From a virus, in IMG/VR virus record IMGVR_UViG_3300015360_000153, positions 1 to 28,897 of that record: DNA of 28,897 nt; one strand, 5' to 3'. The translations under genes were made by a program, and so were the position numbers. Of this stretch, positions 20,925 to 28,897 are shown in pieces (the stretch's first letter is position 1; every line of letters starts with the position of its first letter). The notes below the pieces were generated by a model. It was not told the origin of the DNA and made no database searches. It saw only the letters and a list, made by a program, of their open reading frames with translations.

Positions 20925-23219
20925 ATGCCAATCAAAACTTTCAGAAGCCAAGAGGGGTCAATACGGACAGGATCGACAGGGACTCAGGCAAGTGCCTCTG
21001 CCTTTCAGCAAGGTGCGGGGCCGGAAGCAACCGCCCGAATTCAGCAGGGTGTTGGAAAACTGATTGATAATCTTGGCGATGTCCTGGAAGATCAGGAGAA
21101 TGTTTGGGCAACGGATAGCAATATCCAGATGCAGAAGGACATTGCTGTTAAACAAAAAGAATGGCAGGCCACAGGAGCTAATTCTTCACAGGTGGCGGCA
21201 GAGTTTAAATCTTACACGGAAAAGGTTTATAAATCCGCTCCTACTCCACGCGCCGGAAATTCTTTTCTTGCATCCGCGCAACCCATGAGCGTCTCATTGT
21301 TTCGCGGTGCTTTGTCGAATGAGGCCAGAAAAAGAACATCGGACTACGTTGGGCAGTCCCAGAAAAATATTGACACCATAAACGACATGGTCAAAGAAGA
21401 TCCAACATCTTTGGCGCAAGCTCTTAATCTTATCGTGGACTCCACGCAAACCTATGCGAAAAATACGCCAGTTTTGAACCCTGTGTTTGAGCAACAGTCC
21501 AACACAGCCCAGCAGGTTGCTGTTGTTACGGCGGTGGATTCGGCTTTGTCTAAGGACGCTTTCATGGCCAGGATGATTTCCGCGCCGGGACATCGGCCAG
21601 GCGACGGAATATTTGACGATTTTCACAACGAATCTCCTGTGACTGTCACAGAGGACAGTCCTCTGTCTTTGTTAGACCCCAACATAGCGCAAGCCAAGGC
21701 GGAACAGATTAACAAAGCGGTAGGAACTCAACGGGCGGCTACGCAACAGCACTGGACAGACTTAAGAAAAGCAAATCTCAAATCTGTTTCTGAAACCGGA
21801 ATAATGGCGGATGGTTATTCGGTGGATAGGGATGCAGCTTTCAACTCCAAGACAGGCGAGAAAGCCGTTGCTTTAAAAATGAAGCTGAACGATCAACTTC
21901 AGGAAGCAAAGGAAGCCTACAGTCTTAAATCCGCCCTTTTTGGCGTTAACCATGCAGATGCGGAAAGCAGGCTGGAAGCAGCCAAGCCGATAGCTGGTGA
22001 TCCTAATTTTGATAACAAGCTACGAACATACAAGGCAGGTAAAAAAGCCCTTGATGTCATGCGTAAGTCTCTGGCAAAAGATTCTTACGAATATACCATG
22101 CAAAGCCCCGTTGTATTGGGGCATCAGGCAAGGGCAAATAGTTACTTTACAGAAGCGCAAGAAGCCCAGAACCCACAAGCCAAAGCCCGTCTCATGTCGC
22201 AGGGACAGGAAGAGTTAAGCTTTGGGCTTAACGCATCGATAGACATTCAGACCAGGGCAGGGGTTCCCCCAGCTCAAATTTCCGTCATGTCAAAGCAGAT
22301 GGCTTCGGACTACGCAACCACGATCAGGGAGGGACTGTCAAAAGAAGGTCTTTCGGCTCTGGCCAATGTGGAGCAAGCATATGGGCAACACGCAGACAAG
22401 GCCTTTTCAGATATGCAGCGTCTACCATCTGACGGGGCCAAGTTAGAGCCTAAGTACATGGCAGTTGCGGCACACTTGGACAACCCAGCCGTGGCCAAGG
22501 TTCTTTTGGATTCAATGAAGTTGGATACCACAAAAAAGGGTGATAAAGAATCACTGACTAATTCCCGTCTGGATGCCAGTACGGTGACTAGCATCTCAAA
22601 AGCAACCTTTAACGATCCTATTTTTCGCAGTTACATGGGAGCTACAGCAGGATCTTCGGGAAACACAGAGTATGCAGTTGGTGTGAGGGAAGCCATTAAT
22701 TCCTACGCCAAGCATTTGTTCGCTACGGCGGCACCGGGAAGCGATACGCCGGAGGCGGCGGCGGCACAAGCTTCCAAGGTTATCATTGGTTCTCTGTATG
22801 CTTTTGATACATCCCCTAACGGTGCGGAGTACGCCATACCGAGAAAGGGTTTGTCAGACGAAGAGGTGGAACTTACACAGGAAGGGCTTAAGCTTATTCA
22901 CAGCGACATGGAAGAGGGGGATGCGTTTTCTGCGGACATTGTAAAAGACAACCCCAATGTTCCAGATAGTTACTTTCTGAACGGCTTGCGCCAAAAAGCG
23001 TATTGGGTTAATTCCCCTGACAACTCTGGCGTATTCATGTATGTCAACAGCCCCGAAGCCATGGCGTTGGGAATGGCAGGGCTACCACTCAAACGAAAAG
23101 ATGGGGGAAGAGTTTTTGTCAGTTTTGACACGGCGCGGGAAAAAGGAAAGTCGAAGCCCAGCGGGTTCATGATGTTCCTTTTGCCATCCATAGGTATGCC
23201 GGGAGGAATGGCACCATGA
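20925..23219 (+). CDS. Internal virion protein, T7 gp15-like
   Basis: A 764-residue protein, about the length of T7 gp15 (747). Soluble, predominantly helical, Ala/Lys/Gln-rich, with N-terminal SASAFQQGAGPEATARIQQGVGKLIDNLGD. It starts one base after the gp14-like stop. T7 gp15 forms part of the tube spanning the periplasm during ejection. The identity is by length, helical composition and order rather than a short motif. The last part (RVFVSFDTAREKGKSKPSGFMMF) is beta-like. Confidence 0.75.
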   Translation: MPIKTFRSQEGSIRTGSTGTQASASAFQQGAGPEATARIQQGVGKLIDNLGDVLEDQENVWATDSNIQMQKDIAVKQKEWQATGANSSQVAAEFKSYTEKVYKSAPTPRAGNSFLASAQPMSVSLFRGALSNEARKRTSDYVGQSQKNIDTINDMVKEDPTSLAQALNLIVDSTQTYAKNTPVLNPVFEQQSNTAQQVAVVTAVDSALSKDAFMARMISAPGHRPGDGIFDDFHNESPVTVTEDSPLSLLDPNIAQAKAEQINKAVGTQRAATQQHWTDLRKANLKSVSETGIMADGYSVDRDAAFNSKTGEKAVALKMKLNDQLQEAKEAYSLKSALFGVNHADAESRLEAAKPIAGDPNFDNKLRTYKAGKKALDVMRKSLAKDSYEYTMQSPVVLGHQARANSYFTEAQEAQNPQAKARLMSQGQEELSFGLNASIDIQTRAGVPPAQISVMSKQMASDYATTIREGLSKEGLSALANVEQAYGQHADKAFSDMQRLPSDGAKLEPKYMAVAAHLDNPAVAKVLLDSMKLDTTKKGDKESLTNSRLDASTVTSISKATFNDPIFRSYMGATAGSSGNTEYAVGVREAINSYAKHLFATAAPGSDTPEAAAAQASKVIIGSLYAFDTSPNGAEYAIPRKGLSDEEVELTQEGLKLIHSDMEEGDAFSADIVKDNPNVPDSYFLNGLRQKAYWVNSPDNSGVFMYVNSPEAMALGMAGLPLKRKDGGRVFVSFDTAREKGKSKPSGFMMFLLPSIGMPGGMAP

Positions 23220-24715
23220 TAAACATGTGGCCACAGAAGGAAGCCGAGACAATGGATTTTGAAACGAGGCAAGTTTCAGAAACTCCTTTCAGTGAATCTT
23301 TGGATGCATCGTGGGATTCTGCACTGGACAAGACGCCATCCAAGACTTTCATGGACTGGTGGGACAAGGGAGACGCAAGAGAAGACACTAAGTTGTTATC
23401 GATTGCTGAAGCAAATGAAAAATACGGTTCGGAGAATCTGTACTTCACTGACCCCATTTATGAGGGAGAAGCAAACTGGATGTCCAAAAACAAAGCGAAA
23501 GAAGCCAAGCGGGAAATGGCCCTCGCGTATTCTTCAGGTTCCGGCGTGCAATCTTTCACCAACGGAGCGGCGGGGCTTTTGGCCAATGTCATCGATCCGC
23601 TGAACATCGCGGCTTCTTTCATTCCTGTGGCCGGACAAATAAGGGCTGGTTCTTTGGCCGTTGGTATGCGTTCGGTTTATGCGGCGAGAGCGGCAAGAGG
23701 CGCGGTCGAAGGGTTTGTGGGACAAATGGTGGTAGAACCCATCGTTTATTTTGGCTCTCAGGATCAATCAGAAAATTACACCGTGGAAGATTCCATGGTG
23801 AACATGGCTCTTGCTCCTGTTATGGGAGCGGGTTTTCATCTTGGCTTTGGGGCCATCGGTGACGCTTTGGCCAAGTGGAAAGGAAAAGGCACCCCACAGG
23901 GGTTTTTAAAAGATGGTGAAGCCTTAATGCGCGACACGTTAGCACCAGATACACAGGTAGCCGCCAACGCTGCGGCTTATTCGCAGGTTATGGAAGAGGG
24001 AGCAAGAATTACCCCCGAACAAGTGGTGTCTGTGGACAAGCGTTTTGTGCAGCAGGAAATTACAGAAAAATTTGATTCACAGTATAGGGTGGACAAAGAA
24101 AGCCCCACTATCAGCGTCAAAAAGGGCAAAGACTTTCAAATGGAAGGAGTTTATGATGTTGTTATAAAAGGTTCGGACGGACAGGAAACAACTCACGGCA
24201 TTTTTCGTAACCCCGATACAAAGTATTGGATGGAAGCACCTGTGGAAGGTGTTAAGGATTGGAGTGCAAAAGATAACATTCTTTCCACAACCACACGAAA
24301 AGAAGCTATTAATGCGTTAGCTGAAAGAAGTTACGGAAAGAAAATAAACGGGCCGTGGAAAGATGACAGTCTTTTAAGATCAAAGTTCAACGATGAAGTT
24401 GAAAAAACAATCAAAGATAGAACAGAGAAATATCGGCAGGAGGCTTTGAAGCCACTTGTGCGGACGGAACCTGTAGCAAGAATTTCCGAGACGATAAAGG
24501 ATTCTCCTGATCCTGTGACCTTGGACGAATCAAGAAAGTTTTTAGAAGAAGATGCCCTTGCCATTGAAAAAGATTTCATGGCAAGGGCAACCCCTGAACA
24601 GATGGAGTTTTTTAAAAGTGAAATGTCGAACCACAGGGAACTTGAGGTCGTTACGGCAAAAAAGAACAAGGGTGTAAAAGCTGCTTTGGATTGCCTTCTC
24701 ACGAACTCCCTATAA
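23216..24715 (+). CDS. Internal virion protein with hydrophobic segments
   Basis: A 499-residue protein overlapping the gp15-like gene by ATGA, with GGGAGG at a normal distance. Residues about 110-160 are Gly/Ala-rich and hydrophobic (SFTNGAAGLLANVIDPLNIAASFIPVAG), with a further stretch near 190, likely membrane-active. The C-terminal half is charged and helical. I see no lytic transglycosylase signature such as the T7 gp16 N-terminus. With the next gene (876 residues) it occupies the place of T7 gp16, so the gp16 function may be divided over two proteins (inference). Confidence 0.65.
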   Translation: MINMWPQKEAETMDFETRQVSETPFSESLDASWDSALDKTPSKTFMDWWDKGDAREDTKLLSIAEANEKYGSENLYFTDPIYEGEANWMSKNKAKEAKREMALAYSSGSGVQSFTNGAAGLLANVIDPLNIAASFIPVAGQIRAGSLAVGMRSVYAARAARGAVEGFVGQMVVEPIVYFGSQDQSENYTVEDSMVNMALAPVMGAGFHLGFGAIGDALAKWKGKGTPQGFLKDGEALMRDTLAPDTQVAANAAAYSQVMEEGARITPEQVVSVDKRFVQQEITEKFDSQYRVDKESPTISVKKGKDFQMEGVYDVVIKGSDGQETTHGIFRNPDTKYWMEAPVEGVKDWSAKDNILSTTTRKEAINALAERSYGKKINGPWKDDSLLRSKFNDEVEKTIKDRTEKYRQEALKPLVRTEPVARISETIKDSPDPVTLDESRKFLEEDALAIEKDFMARATPEQMEFFKSEMSNHRELEVVTAKKNKGVKAALDCLLTNSL

Positions 24716-24724
24716 AGTAGCTAT

Positions 24725-27355
24725 ATGGCATCACCATTGGACAAATGTATCAAGCTTGTTAAAGCTGCTTCGGAGGGAATCGTATCAGATTCTCAAGCTG
24801 AACAGCTTCTAAAGAATCTAAAAGACATAGACGACAACGGAAAGTTGTCAGGACTTGATGAAGCAGCAAGGAAGGCACTTCTAAAAAAGTCATCCCAGGA
24901 CATACAGGACTTCAGCGAACTTAAGCTTATCATTGAGCGAAGAAACAAGGTTCTGGAAGCAGCCAAGCTTAGGGATACAACTGATTTTATTTTTCGGTTC
25001 AAGGAGGCATCATCAGGCTTGAAGGCTTGGCTTGGCGGAATTGAATCTCCAATACAAGGCTCGCGTTCCTCTGTTGATGCCAGAGTAGAAGCTATCAAGG
25101 CAGAGTTGATTTCTGAATTTGAGGGCGAACTTCGTTCGGCTGGTGTCATGGATTTTCTGGCCAAGGGATTTGATGAAGACGGTTTGGCCATGGAGTTGGC
25201 CACGATGAAAACGAAGGACTATGTTCCATCCAAGAATCCTTCAGTGGTAAAAGCTGCCAAAGTAATCAAGAACTTGCAGGGCAAGATACGTGATCGAATG
25301 AACAGGGCGGGTGCTTGGATACAGGAGCTTGACGATTATACAGTGAAGAGTACACACGATGCCGGACGTATTGTGGGCGAAGGAAAAGATGCATGGATAG
25401 CTTTCATGAAGGGTGCGTTGAACCCTTCGACATATGACGGAGTAGCTCCTGACAAATTTCTGGCGTCCGCTTACGATGCGGTGGTTACTGGATACCGCAA
25501 ATCAAGGCCCAGCGAAACCGGAGCTTTTGGCATCGTGGAAAACAACTATGGCCCCTACCAGAATATTGCTGCCAGGTTGGGAGAACATAAGGTTTTTATA
25601 TTCAAGTCACCTGAAGCGGGGTTGGCATATAACAAGAAGTTCGGCAAAGGAACGCTAAGAGAAACTTTCATGACAACCATTGACAGCGCATCGCGTGACA
25701 TTGGTTTGATGGAAAAAATGACAGTTAAACCAGAAGAATTTTTTAACAAGGTGATGCGCGAAGTGGAGACAGGCATACGCAACAAGTTCGCTAAAGACGA
25801 AGTTGGATTGATTGCTGCCAAAAAAGATTTGGACAACTACAAGAACGAAGCCAAAAACATTTTTAAAACTTTGTCGGGGCATACCCGGCTTGTGGACAGT
25901 GTTGGTGTGGCCAATGTTATGCAGACAGTACGGGCCGTGCAGGTAATGGCAAAACTCGGTGGATCAACACTTTCGGCAACCCTGGACACTCAGACGATTA
26001 ATTTTGAAATGCGCTATCAGGGTGGGAGGTTCGTGGAAAGTATCGTTCAGCCCTTCAAGTCAATCCTGAATTTTGCCACGGCATCGGAAGCGAAGAAAGA
26101 AGTCTGGGGCATGACGGGCGCGATGGCCAACGGGGTTCTTCGAGACATGCAAAGTATCCTATCGGCCACGGACACTTTTAACGGAAAGACAGCTAAAGCG
26201 GTGGAGTTATTTTTTCGTTTCAATTTGAATTCCTTTTGGGACAACGCCCAGCGTTCAGGTATGGCGGAATGGATGGCGCAAAGGTTGGCTTCCTATGCGG
26301 ATAACAAATGGGACTTGGCTACATTGGCCAAGGAAAACCCAGATGCCGCAAGAGTGTTGGGTTTGTACAACATAGACGCGCCACGGTGGGAAGCTTTGCG
26401 CGGGGCGGTCACAGACACAGATGCAGGTTACAGGGTGCTGACAGGCAGGCAGGTTGATTCAATACCTGACGAATCAATAGCAGAAATAGTAAAAAGCCAG
26501 GGTAAAAAAGTAACGGAGAGTAGCATAATCAGGGAACGCGATGAGCTTAGAACAGCGGTCTATATGTACTATCAGGATAGATCATATCATGGAGTGTTCA
26601 AACCAACCGCCATCGAAACGTCCATGATTACTAGGGGAACAAAAAAGGGCAACTTTGAAGGGGAACTTTTTCGGGCAATAGGCCAGTTCAAAAGCTATCC
26701 GCTTACGATGATCCAGAAGGGTTTCTTGCGCGAGTATCAGGGCAGGGGGGAAAGCTGGCCCATGGGCGCGGCAAGGGCGGCATTGTTCAGTTTTCAGCTT
26801 GGCGCGGTAGGTGCGCTAGTGTATCAATCCAAGCAGGTGCTGGCGGGAAAAAATGCATTGGAGTGGAACGATCCAAAGTTATTCGCGGCAGGCATGATGC
26901 AGGGCGGTGGGTTGGGTTTATACGGCGATTTTATCATCGGAGACTATTCCCGTTTTGGCCGTTCGGCTTTGGCGTCTCTTGCGGGGCCATCATTGGGACA
27001 GGTTGACAATCTATTTCAAATTAAAGGCGATGTGGTTGACGCAACAGGAGGCAAGGGGGATAAGACAAGGAACAGGGTTGCTGCGGGTATGGTTCGGGTG
27101 GCGCGGGAAAACGCACCCTTCGCAAATCTTTTTTATGCCAAGCCCTTCGTGGATAATTTAGTCTGGAATCAGCTTGAAGAATCTTTAAATCCCGGCTACC
27201 TTAAGCGGAAAGAAACAACTTTGAAAAGAAACACAGGACAAGAATTTAGATTACCTCCATCCACCTTCGTCAAGCCGTCCAGCGATCCTGTGGAGTTCAT
27301 GGGAAATATGCCGGAACTCGCGGCAAAGACATTGGAATCTGCCAACATAAAGTAA
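24725..27355 (+). CDS. Large internal virion protein, possibly gp16-like
   Basis: An 876-residue protein that starts from the variant motif AAAGTAGCTATATG nine bases after the previous stop. Mainly helical and charged, with a later region containing hydrophobic patches (GAARAALFSFQLGAVGALVYQSK near 680-710 and GGGLGLYGDFIIGDYSRFGRSALASLAGPS after it) typical of the C-terminal membrane-inserting parts of ejected proteins. The stop TAA lies within the motif that starts the tail-fibre gene. The position between internal core genes and fibre matches T7 gp16, but it is much shorter (T7: about 1318). Confidence 0.65.
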   Translation: MASPLDKCIKLVKAASEGIVSDSQAEQLLKNLKDIDDNGKLSGLDEAARKALLKKSSQDIQDFSELKLIIERRNKVLEAAKLRDTTDFIFRFKEASSGLKAWLGGIESPIQGSRSSVDARVEAIKAELISEFEGELRSAGVMDFLAKGFDEDGLAMELATMKTKDYVPSKNPSVVKAAKVIKNLQGKIRDRMNRAGAWIQELDDYTVKSTHDAGRIVGEGKDAWIAFMKGALNPSTYDGVAPDKFLASAYDAVVTGYRKSRPSETGAFGIVENNYGPYQNIAARLGEHKVFIFKSPEAGLAYNKKFGKGTLRETFMTTIDSASRDIGLMEKMTVKPEEFFNKVMREVETGIRNKFAKDEVGLIAAKKDLDNYKNEAKNIFKTLSGHTRLVDSVGVANVMQTVRAVQVMAKLGGSTLSATLDTQTINFEMRYQGGRFVESIVQPFKSILNFATASEAKKEVWGMTGAMANGVLRDMQSILSATDTFNGKTAKAVELFFRFNLNSFWDNAQRSGMAEWMAQRLASYADNKWDLATLAKENPDAARVLGLYNIDAPRWEALRGAVTDTDAGYRVLTGRQVDSIPDESIAEIVKSQGKKVTESSIIRERDELRTAVYMYYQDRSYHGVFKPTAIETSMITRGTKKGNFEGELFRAIGQFKSYPLTMIQKGFLREYQGRGESWPMGAARAALFSFQLGAVGALVYQSKQVLAGKNALEWNDPKLFAAGMMQGGGLGLYGDFIIGDYSRFGRSALASLAGPSLGQVDNLFQIKGDVVDATGGKGDKTRNRVAAGMVRVARENAPFANLFYAKPFVDNLVWNQLEESLNPGYLKRKETTLKRNTGQEFRLPPSTFVKPSSDPVEFMGNMPELAAKTLESANIK

Positions 27356-27359
27356 CTAT

Positions 27360-28364
27360 ATGCCAATTACCACGCCATACGAACTAACCAGATACACAGG
27401 AAACGGCGTCACCCTTGCCTTTCCTACGGTGTTTGTTTTTATTGACCTTACGGACATTATTGTTACCCGTACGGTTATCGCAACCGACATCAGCACAGTT
27501 CTTGCTATAACAACAAACTACACTGTTACGGGAGGCAACAACAGCAACGGAACAGTGTCCTTGCTTGTGGCACCCACAGCAGGGGAGCGGATAACGATAG
27601 AGCGAAACATTCCCCTGACACAGGAGCTTGCCATCGTCGAGAATGATGCTTTTCCATCGGATTCGGTACAGGATGCTTTTGACAAATCCACACTGCTTCT
27701 TCAACAGGTTTCGGAAAAACAGAGTAGAGCTTTGACTGTTCCTGCTTCCTCTCTTCTTAGTCCCGCTGTATTTCTACAAACTTTCATTACTGCTGCTGCC
27801 ACGGCCACGGCTCAGGCTGTTATTGCCACGGCGCAGGCTGTTATTGCCACGGCGCAGAAGGTTATTGCCACGGATCAAGCCGCCATTGCCACGGCTCAGG
27901 CTGTTATTGCCACTAGTGGAGTTATGAATATTAACGGGCTGACGGAGAGCGCTGCTGACGGTGATTCGGATTGGATTCCGTTCTTCGATGTGTCGGCTTC
28001 CGTCAATCGCAAAACACTTATTCAAGATTTGTTGCGAAGCCTGGCGGCGTTGGGTTCGATCAACACGAATCAGACTATTGATCTGGCATCACGAGCACTC
28101 AGTCATCTGGTGACAGCCACGCTAACGGGGCCAGTGATATTCACCCTAAGCAATCCGCGCGAGGGGCAAATGGTGACACTGCGTGCGACGGCCAGCGGAG
28201 GTGCGAGGAATTTTAGTTTCCTCAACAACACGGATTATCTGGTGCAAAATGATGAGTATGCACCCGCGACAGGTGAAAGTATTCCAAGCGGACAGACTTG
28301 GATATATACGTGTCTTTACATGGGCGGTATTTGGAACATTAATCGCGGCAAGAATTACGCCTGA
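27360..28364 (+). CDS. Tail fibre / fibre adaptor with T7-type N-terminal domain
   Basis: A 334-residue protein started by AAAGTAACTATATG. The first 150 residues, with RYTGNGVTLAFPTVFVF, NYTVTGG...GTVSLLVAPTAGERITIERNIP and VQDAFDKSTLLLQQ, match the tail-binding domain of T7 gp17-type fibres. Then comes a heptad array (ATAQAVI) of five 21-bp units, probably a trimeric coiled coil, then a beta domain ending TWIYTCLYMGGIWNINRGKNYA. It is too short to be a complete receptor-binding fibre. The following gene overlaps by TGATG and is lectin-like, so this protein is probably the anchor. Confidence 0.88.
   Translation: MPITTPYELTRYTGNGVTLAFPTVFVFIDLTDIIVTRTVIATDISTVLAITTNYTVTGGNNSNGTVSLLVAPTAGERITIERNIPLTQELAIVENDAFPSDSVQDAFDKSTLLLQQVSEKQSRALTVPASSLLSPAVFLQTFITAAATATAQAVIATAQAVIATAQKVIATDQAAIATAQAVIATSGVMNINGLTESAADGDSDWIPFFDVSASVNRKTLIQDLLRSLAALGSINTNQTIDLASRALSHLVTATLTGPVIFTLSNPREGQMVTLRATASGGARNFSFLNNTDYLVQNDEYAPATGESIPSGQTWIYTCLYMGGIWNINRGKNYA
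27804..27914. repeat. Five 21-bp tandem repeats in the fibre gene
   Basis: Units of GCCACGGCTCAGGCTGTTATT from 27804 to 27908, then the start of a sixth. Units 1 and 5 are identical, unit 2 differs by one base, and units 3 and 4 are more diverged. Each codes one heptad (AQAVIAT register), so the repeat sets the length of a coiled-coil shaft. Confidence 0.92.
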
Positions 28365-28897
28365 TGTATGCTTTTTTTCATAGTTTGATGGGGTCTGGTG
28401 TATTGGCACCCGTAGAACCCGCGCTTACCAATCTCTGGGGCTGGTGGAATGCCGGTGAAGCTTACTCTGACACGAGTTGCCTAGTGCGGCAGACGACGAA
28501 CGGGGGATCTATCGCCGGACTTCTGGATTTATCAGGCAATGGCCGAAATTTTACTCAAGGCACAGGATCTCTACAACCCGTTTTGGACGTGGCGCGGAAC
28601 GCTATAGATTTTGATGGGACGAATGATTTTTTTGAGCGGTCAGGCCCAAACCTGCCTCTCACTACTTACGTAGTCGTGGAGTTTGATACGTGGGCAAACC
28701 AAAACACAGTCTTAAATCATCGTGGTGGGGGTGATGAGTTAGGGACAAGGCAGGTGGGGTCGTCTCCGCAAGTTGGTATTGACTACAACGGCGGCCCAGG
28801 GGCTTATGTAAATGCAACTCTTGGAAGCAAGAGGCTGATAGGCTCTAGCTACAATTCAACTACGGGGGTAGGCACATTAATAGTCGATACCACATCC
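28364..28897 (+). CDS. LamG/concanavalin-like tail protein, cut by the window edge
   Basis: Open from the ATG at 28364 (TGATG overlap with the fibre stop) to the end of the window, 178 codons. Key segments are LWGWWNAGEAY, LDLSGNGRNFTQG, NAIDFDGTNDFFER and YVVVEFDTW. The order 'W...A, D-SGNG, F-DG-ND' is the recognised beginning of LamG/concanavalin A-like lectin domains used by phage tail and surface proteins to bind glycans. It is most likely the receptor-binding or glycan-binding tail component, carried by the upstream adaptor (inference). The C-terminus is not visible, so chaperone or peptidase domains cannot be excluded. Confidence 0.75.
   Translation, partial: MYAFFHSLMGSGVLAPVEPALTNLWGWWNAGEAYSDTSCLVRQTTNGGSIAGLLDLSGNGRNFTQGTGSLQPVLDVARNAIDFDGTNDFFERSGPNLPLTTYVVVEFDTWANQNTVLNHRGGGDELGTRQVGSSPQVGIDYNGGPGAYVNATLGSKRLIGSSYNSTTGVGTLIVDTTS

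Noticed and set aside
22138-22976. Antisense copies of AAAGTAACTAT inside the gp15-like gene (22138-22148, 22966-22976)
   Set aside because: Both are Ser-Tyr-Phe codons of the coding frame, no ATG follows, and no antisense gene starts there. Likely coincidence.

Overview
This window looks like most of the genome of a podovirus (short-tailed dsDNA phage) with a T7-like virion plan. It is not a close relative of T7. The evidence is the uninterrupted order on the + strand: small and large terminase, portal/head-tail connector, Bbp19-like protein, scaffold, major capsid protein, two tail tubular proteins, a gp13-like protein, internal virion proteins, and a tail fibre with a T7-type N-terminal domain. 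No integrase, lysis gene, RNA polymerase, tRNA or CRISPR array is visible here. Both ends of the window cut through genes. The host cannot be read from the sequence. The set of ejected internal virion proteins suggests a Gram-negative host (inference).

Layout. (1) 1-8327, all genes on the minus strand, the replication/early arm. In order of transcription from the right: three small unknown proteins, a CobS/MoxR-type AAA+ ATPase, a VWA-like partner, an unknown 349-residue protein, a ribbon-helix-helix regulator, a ParB-like protein, a small repeat-bearing protein, a family A DNA polymerase with proofreading domain, and a truncated small ORF. (2) 8328-9487, about 1.16 kb without a convincing gene. 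It separates the two divergent arms and holds a good sigma70-type promoter facing left, short iterated sequences, a long imperfect hairpin and a G-run/C-run stem. (3) 9488-28897, all genes on the + strand, the packaging and virion arm. It ends inside a LamG/lectin-like tail protein.

The most striking signal is a 14-base sequence, consensus AAAGTAACTATATG, whose last three bases are the start codon. It marks eleven genes in both arms. Three further copies have ACTATA but no start codon at that place. Genes without the motif mostly start by ATGA/TGATG overlap with the gene before, or have an ordinary Shine-Dalgarno sequence. All four rho-independent terminators I can find are followed within 14 to about 105 bases by a copy of the motif. 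I infer that it is either a phage promoter whose start site lies on or beside the ATG (leaderless or very short-leader mRNAs), reminiscent of the ACTATA core of single-subunit phage RNA polymerase promoters, or an unusual translation-initiation signal.

How the parts work together (inference from families): the left arm copies and partitions or regulates DNA (Pol A, ParB-like, RHH) and carries an AAA+/VWA chaperone-like pair of unknown target. The right arm packages DNA into a scaffolded capsid, builds a short tail, ejects internal proteins on infection, and recognises the host through a T7-type fibre adaptor followed by a separate lectin-like protein.
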